Shown here piece after piece: positions 24,071 to 32,927 of a stretch of DNA of 64,000 nt. The notes beneath the pieces were generated by a model that made no database searches, was not told the origin of the DNA, and saw only the letters and a program-made list of their open reading frames with translations. Numbering within the stretch: the first letter of the stretch is position 1; each line of letters starts with the position of its first letter. The translations under genes and the position numbers were made by a program. Source of the stretch: Opacimonas immobilis. Its GTDB lineage: Bacteria > Pseudomonadota > Gammaproteobacteria > Enterobacterales > Alteromonadaceae. Where the stretch lies: the NCBI RefSeq assembly GCF_048282545.1, contig NZ_CP182485.1, forward strand, positions 248,001-312,000. Direction: 5' to 3'.

Positions 24071-25051
24071 CTATTCCGCGATGCTTTCTGGTGGCCAGTT
24101 CTCTAGGCGCATGCCTAAAGACAAACCACGTGAAGCAAGCACGTCTTTAATTTCTGTTAATGACTTCTTACCAAGGTTAGGAGTCTTTAATAACTCAACC
24201 TCAGTACGTTGTACAAGGTCACCAATGTACTGGACTGCTTCAGCTTTTAAACAGTTCGCTGAACGTACGGTCAATTCTAAATCATCCACTGGACGCAATA
24301 GAATTGGATCAAATTCAGGCTTCTCTTCTTTGGCTTCTGGCACAGAAACATCTCGTAAATCTACGAATGCATCCAGCTGTTCAGCTAAGATAGTAGCAGA
24401 GCGACGAATCGCTTCTTCTGGATCTAAAGTACCGTCAGTTTCCATATCGATAATCAACTTATCTAAGTCAGTGCGTTGTTCAACACGCGCTGATTCGACT
24501 GAGTATGCGATACGAGCAACTGGGCTGTATGAAGCATCAACCAGTAAACGACCAATTGGACGATCATCATCTTCTGAAGAACGACGCACTGATGCAGGAA
24601 CATAACCACGACCAAGCTCTACTTTGATGCGCATTGCAACGTCAGTATTACCGGTAATCGTACAAATAACATGGTCAGGGTTTGCGATTTCAACATCACC
24701 ATCGTGCTGGATATCACCAGCAACAACTACACCAGGACCAGATTTTTGTAGGGTTAGTGTCGCTTCAGTTTTACCTTCAAGACGTACTGCTAAGCCTTTT
24801 AAGTTTAAAAGGATTTCGATGACGTCTTCTTGCACGCCCTCTTTTGAGCTGTATTCATGTTCTACACCGTCAATTTCTACTTCAGTTACCGCTACGCCAG
24901 GCATAGACGATAAAAGAATACGACGTAGTGCATTACCTAGAGTATGACCGAAGCCACGCTCTAAAGGCTCTAATACAACTTTTGCGCGTGTTGGTGAAAC
25001 GTTTTCAATCTCAACCAATCTTGGTTTTAGGAATTCAGTTACAGATCCCAC
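24071..25051 (-). CDS. rpoA: RNA polymerase alpha subunit
   Basis: A 326-residue alpha subunit: an N-terminal dimerisation/assembly domain (LEPLERGFGHTLGNALRRIL) and a C-terminal domain that binds UP elements and activators (CLKAEAVQYIGDLVQRTE, LGKKSLTEIKD). It is three residues shorter than E. coli. It lies between rpsD and rplQ in the conserved alpha operon order. Confidence 0.98.
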   Translation of the reverse strand: MGSVTEFLKPRLVEIENVSPTRAKVVLEPLERGFGHTLGNALRRILLSSMPGVAVTEVEIDGVEHEYSSKEGVQEDVIEILLNLKGLAVRLEGKTEATLTLQKSGPGVVVAGDIQHDGDVEIANPDHVICTITGNTDVAMRIKVELGRGYVPASVRRSSEDDDRPIGRLLVDASYSPVARIAYSVESARVEQRTDLDKLIIDMETDGTLDPEEAIRRSATILAEQLDAFVDLRDVSVPEAKEEKPEFDPILLRPVDDLELTVRSANCLKAEAVQYIGDLVQRTEVELLKTPNLGKKSLTEIKDVLASRGLSLGMRLENWPPESIAE

Positions 25052-25072
25052 AATGCATCCTCTTTAGTTAAC

Positions 25073-25693
25073 TTACTTAGAGTAAAGTTCGACGATCAAC
25101 TGTTCGTTAATTTCTGCAGATAGATCTTCACGCTCAGGTAAACGTTTAAACGTACCTTCAAGTTTAGAACCATCTACTTCGATCCACGTTGGCTTCTCAC
25201 GCTGTTCAGATAACTCAACAGCTGCAGTGATACGAGCTTGTTTCTTAGCTTTTTCACGAACAGATACAACTGTTTCTGCAGAAACCTGGAATGAAGGAAT
25301 ATTAACCACTTGTCCGTTGACACAAATCGCTTTGTGGCTTACAAGCTGACGCGCTTCAGCACGTGTGCTTGCGTAACCCATGCGATAAACGACGTTATCA
25401 AGGCGTTGTTCTAACAACTGTAACAAGTTTTCACCTGTGTTACCTTTTAAACGAGCCGCTTCTTTGTAGTAGTTACGGAATTGCTTTTCAAGTACACCGT
25501 ACATACGACGTACTTTTTGTTTTTCACGTAATTGTAAGCCGTAATCAGATAAACGACCGCGACGAGCACCGTGCTGGCCAGGAGCGTTTTCTAATTTACA
25601 CTTAGTATCAATTGCACGAACGCCACTCTTAAGGAACAAGTCAGTTCCTTCGCGACGACTTAGTTTGAGTTTAGGACCCAAATATCTTGCCAT
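25073..25693 (-). CDS. rpsD: 30S ribosomal protein S4
   Basis: A 206-residue primary 16S-binding protein with an S4 RNA-binding domain (RLDNVVYRMGYASTRAEARQ), the same length as in E. coli. In the family S4 represses translation of the alpha operon by binding a leader pseudoknot; a matching leader is visible before rpsM in this window. Confidence 0.98.
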   Translation of the reverse strand: MARYLGPKLKLSRREGTDLFLKSGVRAIDTKCKLENAPGQHGARRGRLSDYGLQLREKQKVRRMYGVLEKQFRNYYKEAARLKGNTGENLLQLLEQRLDNVVYRMGYASTRAEARQLVSHKAICVNGQVVNIPSFQVSAETVVSVREKAKKQARITAAVELSEQREKPTWIEVDGSKLEGTFKRLPEREDLSAEINEQLIVELYSK

Positions 25694-25717
25694 GATCTTT
25701 CTCCAACTGTCCGTCGA

Positions 25718-26107
25718 TTAAACGCGACGTTTTTTCGGTGGACGACAACCGTTGTGAGGAATAGGCGTCACATCGGTAATGTTAGTGATCTTGTAACCAG
25801 TTGCATTCAAAGCACGGATCGCAGACTCACGGCCTGGACCTGGACCTTTAACGAACACTTCAAGGTTCTTAAGACCATATTCTTGTGCTGCTTCACCAGC
25901 GCGCTCCGCCGCAACCTGTGCAGCAAATGGGGTAGATTTACGTGAACCACGGAAACCTGAACCACCAGAAGTCGCCCATGCTAAGGCATTGCCTTGACGG
26001 TCGGTGATAGTCACAATCGTATTGTTGAAAGAAGCATGGATATGAGCCATACCATCAGCAACTTGACGTTTTGCGCGTTTACGCGCACGAGTAGGTGCTT
26101 TTGCCAT
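25718..26107 (-). CDS. rpsK: 30S ribosomal protein S11
   Basis: A 129-residue protein of the small-subunit platform, with AHIHASFNNTIVTITDRQGN and the C-terminal PHNGCRPPKKRRV. It is the second gene of the alpha operon, between rpsM and rpsD. Confidence 0.98.
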   Translation of the reverse strand: MAKAPTRARKRAKRQVADGMAHIHASFNNTIVTITDRQGNALAWATSGGSGFRGSRKSTPFAAQVAAERAGEAAQEYGLKNLEVFVKGPGPGRESAIRALNATGYKITNITDVTPIPHNGCRPPKKRRV

Positions 26108-26122
26108 TACTTTATCCCCCGC

Positions 26123-26479
26123 TTACTTTTTAATTGGCTTACGAGGACCTTTACGGGTACGCGCATTGGTTTTAGTGCGCTGACCACGTAGAGGTAAGCT
26201 ACGACGGTGGCGAATACCACGGAAGCAACCTAGGTCCATCAAACGTTTGATGCTCATTGATACTTCACGACGTAAGTCACCTTCAACAGTGAACTTAGCT
26301 ACTTCATCACGAAGTTTATCAATAGTTGTTTCGTCAAGATCTTTGATCTTGGTTTCTTCTGCAACACCAGCAGATGCACAAATGCTTTTTGCACGTGTAG
26401 CACCGATACCGAAAATCGCTTGTAGCGCGATTACTGTATGCTTGTGTTCAGGAATGTTAATGCCGGCTATACGGGCCAT
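26123..26479 (-). CDS. rpsM: 30S ribosomal protein S13
   Basis: A 118-residue protein of the small-subunit head, the same length as E. coli S13. The start at 26479 (MARIAGINIPEHKH) has GGAG upstream; the frame continues for 23 more codons but those lie in the regulatory leader. It is the first gene of the alpha operon (rpsM-rpsK-rpsD-rpoA-rplQ). Confidence 0.98.
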   Translation of the reverse strand: MARIAGINIPEHKHTVIALQAIFGIGATRAKSICASAGVAEETKIKDLDETTIDKLRDEVAKFTVEGDLRREVSMSIKRLMDLGCFRGIRHRRSLPLRGQRTKTNARTRKGPRKPIKK

Positions 26480-26546
26480 TAACAGCACTCCTCTAGTTTT
26501 GGGTTGACTAATCGTAAAAAGCCCGTAAGGATACTTACTTGTCAAC
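26470..26546 (-). promoter_or_regulatory. Alpha-operon leader resembling the S4-binding Alpha_RBS pseudoknot
   Basis: Just before rpsM the minus strand carries GTATCCTTACGGGCTTTT followed by GGAGTGC and the start codon. These blocks match, from memory, the conserved parts of the E. coli alpha-operon leader (GTATCCT...ACGGGCTTTT...AGGAGTGC), where S4 traps the ribosome at rpsM. A GTTGAC/GTCAAC pair brackets the element. Folding was not computed. Confidence 0.65.
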
Positions 26547-26561
26547 AATTTTGCAAATAAA

Positions 26562-26591
26562 AGAATAAAACACCTAACCTTTGGTTAGGTG
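26562..26591 (-). terminator. Terminator between spc and alpha operons
   Basis: A 9-bp stem (CACCTAACC/GGTTAGGTG, AAA loop on the minus strand) is followed by TTTTATTCTTTT. It lies 20 bp past the rpmJ stop and before rpsM, marking the spc/alpha boundary. Confidence 0.85.
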
Positions 26592-26611
26592 TTAAACATT
26601 CTCAACTTTGA

Positions 26612-26725
26612 TTAACCTTGCCTTTGCTTATGCTTAGGCTCGATGCAAATCACTCGAACAACACCGTTGCGCTTAATGATTTTGCAATTACGGCAAATCT
26701 TTTTTACGGATGCACGAACTTTCAT
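26612..26725 (-). CDS. rpmJ: 50S ribosomal protein L36
   Basis: A 37-residue protein found by translating the gap between secY and rpsM: MKVRASVKKICRNC at the start and the conserved Cys/His zinc-ribbon residues (C-x2-C, then C-x4-H) in CRNC and CIEPKH. This is the zinc-containing form. It is the last gene of the spc operon, as in E. coli. Confidence 0.96.
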   Translation of the reverse strand: MKVRASVKKICRNCKIIKRNGVVRVICIEPKHKQRQG

Positions 26726-26762
26726 TTCATCACTCCGAATGGCAAACTTATCGGTAACAGCC

Positions 26763-28082
26763 TTAGCGGCCGTAACCTTTAAGATTCGCTTTTTTCAGCA
26801 CTGACTCATACTGACTCGACATCAGATGGGTCTGTACTTGTGCCATGAAATCCATAATTACGACCACAATGATCAATAATGATGTGCCGCCAAAGTAGAA
26901 CGGAACATTCCACGTTAACAACATGAATTCAGGCACTAAACAAACAAAGGTAATATAAATCGCACCAGCTAGTGTTAAGCGCGTCATTACTTTGTCGAGA
27001 TAACGTGAAGTTTGTTCACCAGGACGAATCCCAGGGACAAACGCACCAGATTTTTTGAGGTTATCTGCTGTTTCTCGCGGGTTGAAAGTCAACGCCGTGT
27101 AGAAGAAGCAGAAAAACACAATTGCTGCTGCATACAAACCCACATATAACGGTTGACCTGGCGATAACATTAACGCCACGTCTTGCAACCAAGAGGTCGC
27201 TTCATTCTGTCCAAACCAACCAGCAATCGTGCCGGGGAATAGAATGATACTTGAGGCAAAAATAGGAGGTATAACACCTGCCATGTTCACCTTTAATGGT
27301 AAGTGTGAGCTTTGTGCTTGGTACATCTTACGACCCTGTTGACGTTTTGCGTAATTCACAACGATGCGACGCTGTGCACGTTCAACGAACACGACCAAAT
27401 AAGTAAGACCCATCACAATCGCAGCAATCAAAAGCAAGAAAATTAAATTGATCTCACCTTGACGTGCTTGCTCTGCAGTCTGACCGATAGCCGTCGGTAA
27501 GCCTGCCACAATACCTGCAAATATCAGAATGGAGATACCGTTACCAATACCTCGTTCCGTAATTTGTTCACCTAGCCACATTAGGAACATGGTTCCTGTG
27601 ACCAAACTAACTACTGCTGTAAAATAGAATCCGAAGCCAGGATTAATCACTAGACCACTGATCAAGTTAGGTAAACCAGTCGCCACACCAATTGATTGGA
27701 ATGTAGCAAGTACTAACGTCAAATAACGTGTGTACTGGCTAATTTTACGACGACCTTGTTCACCTTCCTTCTTCAATTCCATCAGCGGAGGATGTACCGC
27801 TGACAACAATTGAACAATAATCGATGCAGTGATGTAGGGCATAATCCCAAGCGCTAATATCGATGCACGCTCTAAAGCACCACCTGAGAACATGTTAAAC
27901 ATTTCTACAATAGTGCCTTTTTGTTGCTCAAATAATTGAGACAACACAGCTGCATCAATACCAGGAATTGGCACGTATGAACCTAAGCGGAATACGATTA
28001 TCGCACCGAGTACGAAAAACAATCTGCTGCGTAGTTCACTTAAGCCGTTCTGCGCGCCTGAAGTCATACCTGGTTTCGCCAT
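26763..28082 (-). CDS. secY: Protein translocase subunit SecY
   Basis: A 439-residue inner-membrane channel with ten membrane segments, SYVPIPGID near the N-terminus and the cytoplasmic loop FNPRETADNLKKSGAFVPGIRPG. It forms the SecYEG channel for preproteins and membrane proteins. It lies between rplO and rpmJ as in E. coli. Confidence 0.98.
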   Translation of the reverse strand: MAKPGMTSGAQNGLSELRSRLFFVLGAIIVFRLGSYVPIPGIDAAVLSQLFEQQKGTIVEMFNMFSGGALERASILALGIMPYITASIIVQLLSAVHPPLMELKKEGEQGRRKISQYTRYLTLVLATFQSIGVATGLPNLISGLVINPGFGFYFTAVVSLVTGTMFLMWLGEQITERGIGNGISILIFAGIVAGLPTAIGQTAEQARQGEINLIFLLLIAAIVMGLTYLVVFVERAQRRIVVNYAKRQQGRKMYQAQSSHLPLKVNMAGVIPPIFASSIILFPGTIAGWFGQNEATSWLQDVALMLSPGQPLYVGLYAAAIVFFCFFYTALTFNPRETADNLKKSGAFVPGIRPGEQTSRYLDKVMTRLTLAGAIYITFVCLVPEFMLLTWNVPFYFGGTSLLIIVVVIMDFMAQVQTHLMSSQYESVLKKANLKGYGR

Positions 28083-28086
28083 CGGA

Positions 28087-28521
28087 TTAGTCCTCTACCT
28101 TACCGCCAGCTGCTTGAATCGCTTCGAGCGCGCCTTTAGTTACCTTCAAACCACTTACAGTTAGCGCACGATTTACTTCACCACTTAAGATAACCTTAAC
28201 GAATTGAATTTCTTTCTTCACTAAGTTTGCATCTTTAAGAGCTTGTAACGTGACTGTATCGCCTTCTACTTTGCTGATTTCAGTCAAAGTAACCTGGTCA
28301 GTAACAAAACCTACACGAGATTTGAAACCGAACTTAGGTAGACGGCGTTGAATTGGCATTTGACCGCCTTCAAAACCTGGCTTCACAGAACCGCCTGAAC
28401 GACTCTTTTGACCTTTGTGACCGCGGCCACCTGTCTTACCTAAACCAGAGCCGATACCACGACCCACGCGCTTACCAGAATTTTTAGCTCCTGGTGCAGG
28501 AGCAAGAGTATTTAAACGCAT
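28087..28521 (-). CDS. rplO: 50S ribosomal protein L15
   Basis: A 144-residue 23S-binding protein beginning MRLNTLAPAPGAKNSGKRVG with the long glycine/basic extension typical of L15. It has the same length as E. coli L15 and lies between rpmD and secY. Confidence 0.98.
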   Translation of the reverse strand: MRLNTLAPAPGAKNSGKRVGRGIGSGLGKTGGRGHKGQKSRSGGSVKPGFEGGQMPIQRRLPKFGFKSRVGFVTDQVTLTEISKVEGDTVTLQALKDANLVKKEIQFVKVILSGEVNRALTVSGLKVTKGALEAIQAAGGKVED

Positions 28522-28524
28522 CTG

Positions 28525-28707
28525 TTACTCCTCCACTATCTCAACCATGTACTGTACACGGTTGATCATGCCACGAACTGCTGGAGTATCTTCAAGTTCA
28601 CGAACTTGGTTGATCTTACGTAAACCCAAACCTACCAACGTAGCTTTGTGCTTAGGTAGACGACCAATCGCACTTTTAGTCATTTTAACTTTTAGTGTTT
28701 TAGCCAT
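28525..28707 (-). CDS. rpmD: 50S ribosomal protein L30
   Basis: A 60-residue protein. The second in-frame ATG at 28707 (MAKTLKVKMTKSAIGR) is taken as the start because it matches the family N-terminus; the ATG two codons upstream is also possible. It lies between rpsE and rplO. Confidence 0.96.
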   Translation of the reverse strand: MAKTLKVKMTKSAIGRLPKHKATLVGLGLRKINQVRELEDTPAVRGMINRVQYMVEIVEE

Positions 28708-28713
28708 GATCAA

Positions 28714-29217
28714 TTACCCCAAAATATCATCTACTGATAACCCACGCTTAGCAGCCACACCCTCTGGAGAGTTCATGTCTGTAAGGGCGTTAATCGTTGC
28801 ACGAATAACGTTCATTGGGTTAGTAGAGCCGTAACATTTAGAAAGTACGTTCTGTACACCAGCCACTTCTAATACTGCACGCATTGCACCACCAGCGATG
28901 ATACCCGTACCTTCAGAGGCAGGCTGCATGTAAACTTTAGAACCCGAATGGCGACCTTTAATAGGATGTTGTAACGTATTGCCGTTAAGCTCAACTTGAA
29001 CCAAGTTACGACGAGCTTTTTCCATTGCTTTTTGGATTGCAGCTGGCACTTCACGTGCTTTACCGTAACCAAAACCAACGCGGCCATTGCCGTCACCAAC
29101 TACCGTTAACGCAGTAAAACTAAAGATGCGACCACCTTTAACTACTTTTGATACACGGTTTACAGCAACGAGCTTTTCGTTTAAATCACCCTGTTGTTGA
29201 TTTTCTACTTTAGCCAT
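28714..29217 (-). CDS. rpsE: 30S ribosomal protein S5
   Basis: A 167-residue protein with a double-stranded-RNA-binding N-terminal domain (VNRVSKVVKGGRIFSFTAL) and GFGYGKAREVPAAIQKAMEKA. It acts in translational accuracy. The length matches E. coli and it follows rplR in the spc operon. Confidence 0.98.
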   Translation of the reverse strand: MAKVENQQQGDLNEKLVAVNRVSKVVKGGRIFSFTALTVVGDGNGRVGFGYGKAREVPAAIQKAMEKARRNLVQVELNGNTLQHPIKGRHSGSKVYMQPASEGTGIIAGGAMRAVLEVAGVQNVLSKCYGSTNPMNVIRATINALTDMNSPEGVAAKRGLSVDDILG

Positions 29218-29226
29218 TATCTTCTC

Positions 29227-29580
29227 CTAGAACTGAAGACCAGCTTCACGAGCTGCATCTGCTAAGGCCTTAACACGACCGTGGTATTTAAAACCGCTAC
29301 GGTCGAAAGCCACTTCTTTGATGCCTTTCTCGATAGCACGTTCAGCGATCGCTTTACCTACCGCAGTTGCTGCTTCAACATTACCTGTTGAAGAAACAGC
29401 GCCTTTGATAGCTGCTTCAACCGTTGACGCCGCCGCTAATACTTCAGAACCGCTAGGTGCGATTAACTGTGCGTAAATGTGGCGTGGAGTACGGTTAACG
29501 ACCAAACGGTGCGCGCCGAGTTCACTGATTTTCTTACGTGCGCGAGTTGCGCGACGTAAGCGAGCTGATTTTTTATCCAT
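29227..29580 (-). CDS. rplR: 50S ribosomal protein L18
   Basis: A 117-residue 5S rRNA-binding protein, the same length as E. coli. The start is taken at 29580 (MDKKSARLRRATRARKK); an ATG three codons upstream gives an atypical MGE extension. Confidence 0.97.
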   Translation of the reverse strand: MDKKSARLRRATRARKKISELGAHRLVVNRTPRHIYAQLIAPSGSEVLAAASTVEAAIKGAVSSTGNVEAATAVGKAIAERAIEKGIKEVAFDRSGFKYHGRVKALADAAREAGLQF

Positions 29581-29589
29581 CTCACCCAC

Positions 29590-30123
29590 CTACTTTTTCT
29601 TAGCTTCTTTACGACGAACAATCTCATCCGAGTAACGTACACCCTTGCCTTTGTAAGGCTCTGGTGGACGCCAGCCGCGAATGTTCGCTGCGATCTGACC
29701 AACCGCCTGCTTATCAGCGCCTTTGACGATGATTTCAGTTTGGCTAGGAGTTTCTACAGTGATGCCTGCTGGCATTTCTACCACGACAGGGTGAGAAAAA
29801 CCTAAAGTCAGGTTTAACTTGCTACCTTGTGCTTGCGCACGGTAACCAACACCGTTTAACTCAAGTTTCTTTTCGAAACCTTGTGATACACCAATAACCA
29901 TTGCGTTTAGAATTGAACGCGCTGTACCTGCCTGAGCCCAACCGTTTGGAGCGCCTTCACGAGGAAGTGCTTTCAACTGGTTGTCTTCTTGGACAACTTC
30001 AACTTGTTCATTAAACGTACGTGATAATGTACCGTTTTTACCTTTTACTGTAACGTCTTGACCGGCGATAGATACTTCTACGCCTGATACAACGTCGACA
30101 GGTGCTTTTGCTACACGTGACAT
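29590..30123 (-). CDS. rplF: 50S ribosomal protein L6
   Basis: A 177-residue protein near the factor-binding site, starting MSRVAKAPVDV and ending with the conserved RPPEPYKGKGVRYSDE. It lies between rpsH and rplR. Confidence 0.98.
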   Translation of the reverse strand: MSRVAKAPVDVVSGVEVSIAGQDVTVKGKNGTLSRTFNEQVEVVQEDNQLKALPREGAPNGWAQAGTARSILNAMVIGVSQGFEKKLELNGVGYRAQAQGSKLNLTLGFSHPVVVEMPAGITVETPSQTEIIVKGADKQAVGQIAANIRGWRPPEPYKGKGVRYSDEIVRRKEAKKK

Positions 30124-30136
30124 TGATAATCTCCCG

Positions 30137-30529
30137 TTACGCTACATAACCGATGATCTCACCACCCATGCCCGCTTTACGCGCTGCACGGTCAGTCATC
30201 ACACCTTTTGATGTAGATACGATTGCGATACCTAAACCACCCAATACTTTTGGCAACTCATCTTTTTTCTTATAGATGCGTAGGCCTGGGCGAGATACAC
30301 GCTCGATTGTGTCGATTACACGCTTGCCTTCAAAGTACTTTAATGTCACTTCTAAGACAGGCTTAACGTCACCAGATACTGCATAATCAGTGATGTAACC
30401 TTCTGCTTTCAATACTTCAGCAATCGCTACGCGTTGCTTTGATGAAGGCATAGCTACTGCCACTTTAGATGCTAACTGGCCGTTACGGATGCGGGTGAAC
30501 ATATCCGCGATAGGATCTTGCATACTCAT
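30137..30529 (-). CDS. rpsH: 30S ribosomal protein S8
   Basis: A 130-residue protein starting MSMQDPIADMFTRIRNGQ, with STSKGVMTDRAARKAG near the C-terminus. In E. coli S8 is the autogenous repressor of the spc operon, acting near rplE. Confidence 0.98.
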   Translation of the reverse strand: MSMQDPIADMFTRIRNGQLASKVAVAMPSSKQRVAIAEVLKAEGYITDYAVSGDVKPVLEVTLKYFEGKRVIDTIERVSRPGLRIYKKKDELPKVLGGLGIAIVSTSKGVMTDRAARKAGMGGEIIGYVA

Positions 30530-30542
30530 AGACTGCTACTCC

Positions 30543-30848
30543 TTACCAACTTGCTTTTTTCAAGCCAGGGACTTCACCGCGCATCGCTGCTTCACGCAAC
30601 TTGATACGGCTCAGACCGAACTTACGTAGGTAACCATGTGGACGACCTGTTACACGGCAACGATTTTGTTGACGTGAGCTAGATGAATCACGTGGTAGTT
30701 GTTGTAGCTTAAGTACTGCATCCCAACGCTCTTCTTCAGAAACGTTGACATCGCTGATAGTCGCTTTAAGCGCAGCACGCTTTGCAGCATACTTTTTCAC
30801 TAATTTGGCACGTTTTGCTTCGCGCGCCTTCATTGATTCTTTTGCCAT
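30543..30848 (-). CDS. rpsN: 30S ribosomal protein S14
   Basis: A 101-residue long-form S14 (no CxxC zinc motif), with CRVTGRPHGYLRKFGLSRI. It lies between rplE and rpsH. The long form is the usual gammaproteobacterial version. Confidence 0.98.
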   Translation of the reverse strand: MAKESMKAREAKRAKLVKKYAAKRAALKATISDVNVSEEERWDAVLKLQQLPRDSSSSRQQNRCRVTGRPHGYLRKFGLSRIKLREAAMRGEVPGLKKASW

Positions 30849-30859
30849 AACCCTACACC

Positions 30860-31399
30860 TTATTTTCTAAACGGGAAGTTAAACGCTGTTAACAACGCTT
30901 TCGCTTCTTCGTTAGTGTTTGCGCTAGTCGTGATAGTGATATCCATACCACGCACTTTATCTACTTTATCGAAATCGATTTCAGGGAAGATAATTTGCTC
31001 TTTAACACCCATGGAATAGTTTCCACGGCCGTCAAATGATTTAGGATTCAAACCACGGAAGTCGCGGATACGAGGAATTGTAATTGAGATTAAACGCTCA
31101 AAGAATTCCCACATACGCTCGCCACGCAGGGTTACTTTACAGCCAATCGGATAACCTTCACGGATTTTAAAGCCCGCTACTGATTTTCTCGCAACTGTGA
31201 CGACCGGTTTTTGACCAGCGATTGCAGCCATATCTGCCTGCGCCGCTTCCAATACCTTCTTGTCAGCAATTGCCTCACCTAAACCCATGTTTAGAGTGAT
31301 TTTTTCAATCCGAGGGACTTGCATGACGCTTTTGTATCCGAACTGCTTAGCAAGTTCAGCTACGACTGTTTCTTTATAGAAATCATGCAGTTTCGCCAT
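30860..31399 (-). CDS. rplE: 50S ribosomal protein L5
   Basis: A 179-residue 5S rRNA-binding protein, the same length as E. coli. The start at 31399 (MAKLHDFYKE) is the family N-terminus; a start at 31411 would add MEST. The S8 repressor site is expected near this start but was not modelled. Confidence 0.97.
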   Translation of the reverse strand: MAKLHDFYKETVVAELAKQFGYKSVMQVPRIEKITLNMGLGEAIADKKVLEAAQADMAAIAGQKPVVTVARKSVAGFKIREGYPIGCKVTLRGERMWEFFERLISITIPRIRDFRGLNPKSFDGRGNYSMGVKEQIIFPEIDFDKVDKVRGMDITITTSANTNEEAKALLTAFNFPFRK

Positions 31400-31415
31400 C
31401 GTACTCTCCAATTAA

Positions 31416-31730
31416 TTAAACTAAGTCGCCGTTAGACTTAAAGAAACGAACTTTCTTACCGTCTTCTTCACGGAAACCAACGCGATCTGCTTTGCCCGTT
31501 GCTGGGTTAACAATCGCTACATTTGAAACATGTAAAGACGCTTCTTTTTCAATGATGCCACCTGGCTCACCCAATTGTGGGTTAGGCTTAGTGTGCTTCT
31601 TGACTAAGTTAATGCCTTCTACAACGACACGGTTATCAGAGGTTAATACTGATTTTACTTTACCAGTTTTACCTTTATCTTTACCCGCTAATACGACTAC
31701 TTCATCATCACGACGAATTTTTCTAGCCAT
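31416..31730 (-). CDS. rplX: 50S ribosomal protein L24
   Basis: A 104-residue assembly-initiator protein with a KOW motif (DEVVVLAGKDKGKTGKV). It has the same length as E. coli L24 and lies between rplN and rplE. Confidence 0.98.
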   Translation of the reverse strand: MARKIRRDDEVVVLAGKDKGKTGKVKSVLTSDNRVVVEGINLVKKHTKPNPQLGEPGGIIEKEASLHVSNVAIVNPATGKADRVGFREEDGKKVRFFKSNGDLV

Positions 31731-31742
31731 TATCGTGACTCC

Positions 31743-32111
31743 TTATAGTACCTCAGGGGCCAGTGAAATAATCTTCATGAAGTTATCTCCACGAAGTTCA
31801 CGAGTGACCGGACCAAAGATACGCGTACCAATAGGTTGCTTGTTTGCATTAAGCAAAACAGCAGCGTTGCCATCAAAGCGGATAGTTGAACCATCTGCTC
31901 GACGAACACCATGTCTAGTACGCACCACCACCGCATTTAAGACGTCACCTTTTTTCACTTTACCGCGAGGAATTGCTTCTTTCACAGTAACTTTGATGAT
32001 GTCGCCAATATGTGCATAACGGCGATGCGAGCCACCTAGAACCTTAATACACTGAACCCTGCGAGCGCCAGAATTGTCTGCCACATCCAGGTTAGTTTGC
32101 ATTTGGATCAT
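31743..32111 (-). CDS. rplN: 50S ribosomal protein L14
   Basis: A 122-residue protein starting MIQMQTNLDVADNSGARRVQ, first gene of the spc operon. In most gammaproteobacteria rpsQ, the last S10-operon gene, lies directly upstream. Here the upstream DNA is a promoter-like leader and then an orphan gene. Confidence 0.98.
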   Translation of the reverse strand: MIQMQTNLDVADNSGARRVQCIKVLGGSHRRYAHIGDIIKVTVKEAIPRGKVKKGDVLNAVVVRTRHGVRRADGSTIRFDGNAAVLLNANKQPIGTRIFGPVTRELRGDNFMKIISLAPEVL

Positions 32112-32260
32112 GTTAGTGCTCCGCTAATAAATTACGCCCAAAACGGGCTATTAAGCCGCTAAAACCCACAAAAACCCTGAGGTTTGTGCAAATTTTAGAC
32201 CATACCCCATAAAAAGGGCGCGCAATGATAACAGATATTTACAGACGATGATAGTGTTGA
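32112..32260 (-). promoter_or_regulatory. spc operon promoter and leader
   Basis: On the minus strand a -10-like TATCAT (32225-32230) is followed by a GC-rich discriminator (GCGCGCCC) of the kind found at stringently controlled ribosomal promoters; the -35 is weak. A GCCCGTTTTGGGC hairpin lies in the leader and GGAG precedes rplN. Confidence 0.5.
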
Positions 32261-32267
32261 TTGCAAT

Positions 32268-32294
32268 AAAAAGGCCACCATTGCTATGATGGCC
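32268..32294 (-). terminator. Intrinsic terminator of the orphan gene 32326-32784
   Basis: On the minus strand GGCCATCAT/ATGGTGGCC (9 bp, one G-U pair, 4-nt loop) is followed by TTTTTATT, 32 bp past the stop. It separates the orphan gene from the spc promoter. Confidence 0.85.
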
Positions 32295-32325
32295 TGTCAA
32301 TATAAGAAAAGATTGGTATGAGAGT

Positions 32326-32784
32326 TTACTTTATGTCGAAGTACTTATCGTCAAAGCCTTTGAAGGTTCTTCTGGTCTCTGCTACCCAAATAAGATTCCC
32401 GTTAGGGTCTCTCATTAACGTGTAAGTTACCTCGTACTCCCAGATTAACCCATTCTCACTTCTGACAAATTTATATGTTGCTACATCCCCTTCCTCATTA
32501 AAAATACTAGGAAAAGGAGGTGGAGCAGAACCTCTTGTCATTTTTTTCATTGGTTGTGCCGAATAAGTAACGGTACTCGAAAAATCTAAAACTGTAGCGT
32601 CACCACTTAATTCAACCAATTCATTAATAAGAGATTCTGGCAACCAATTTAGGTCAAGCAGCTCCTGTAGACTGTATTGTTTAACCAGTTTGCCTTCAAC
32701 AATAGAGCCACCTCTATCATAAATATCGGCGACCGCACTCGATGTTAAAAATAATAATGTAATAATAATAAAATAATTTTTCAT
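32326..32784 (-). CDS. Exported protein of unknown function
   Basis: I do not recognise this 152-residue protein. The start at 32784 gives a standard signal peptide (KNYFIIITLLFLTSSAVA, cleavage before DIYDRGG), whereas an ATG at 32835 would add a charged extension in front of it. The mature part is mixed, with a short proline run (SAPPPFPS) and a beta-rich C-terminal half (LIWEYEVTYTL, LIWVAETRRTFKG). Its DNA is more AT-rich than the ribosomal genes, and it has its own terminator. It sits exactly where the S10 operon would be expected. Confidence 0.65.
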   Translation of the reverse strand: MKNYFIIITLLFLTSSAVADIYDRGGSIVEGKLVKQYSLQELLDLNWLPESLINELVELSGDATVLDFSSTVTYSAQPMKKMTRGSAPPPFPSIFNEEGDVATYKFVRSENGLIWEYEVTYTLMRDPNGNLIWVAETRRTFKGFDDKYFDIK

Positions 32785-32907
32785 AATATCTCTATCTATA
32801 TCAATTAAATTTTTTAAAATATTACACTTGTTCATAATAACAAGAAATTCGATATTATCGTGGGTATTTTATCTGTCAACATAATGGATTTCATCCATTT
32901 TCTTCAT

Positions 32908-32926
32908 AAAAAACCCCGAAGGTTTT
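32908..32926 (-). terminator. Short terminator after orphan gene 32928-33365
   Basis: On the minus strand AAAACC/GGTTTT with a TTCGG loop is followed by two further T, starting 2 bp past the stop. The stem is short, but its place fits the end of the rnr-rlmB transcript. Confidence 0.5.
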
Positions 32927-32927
32927 G

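Noticed and set aside
23850..24605. 251-codon plus-strand ORF across rplQ and rpoA
   Set aside because: Ser/Arg-rich antisense shadow of two conserved genes, with no family features.
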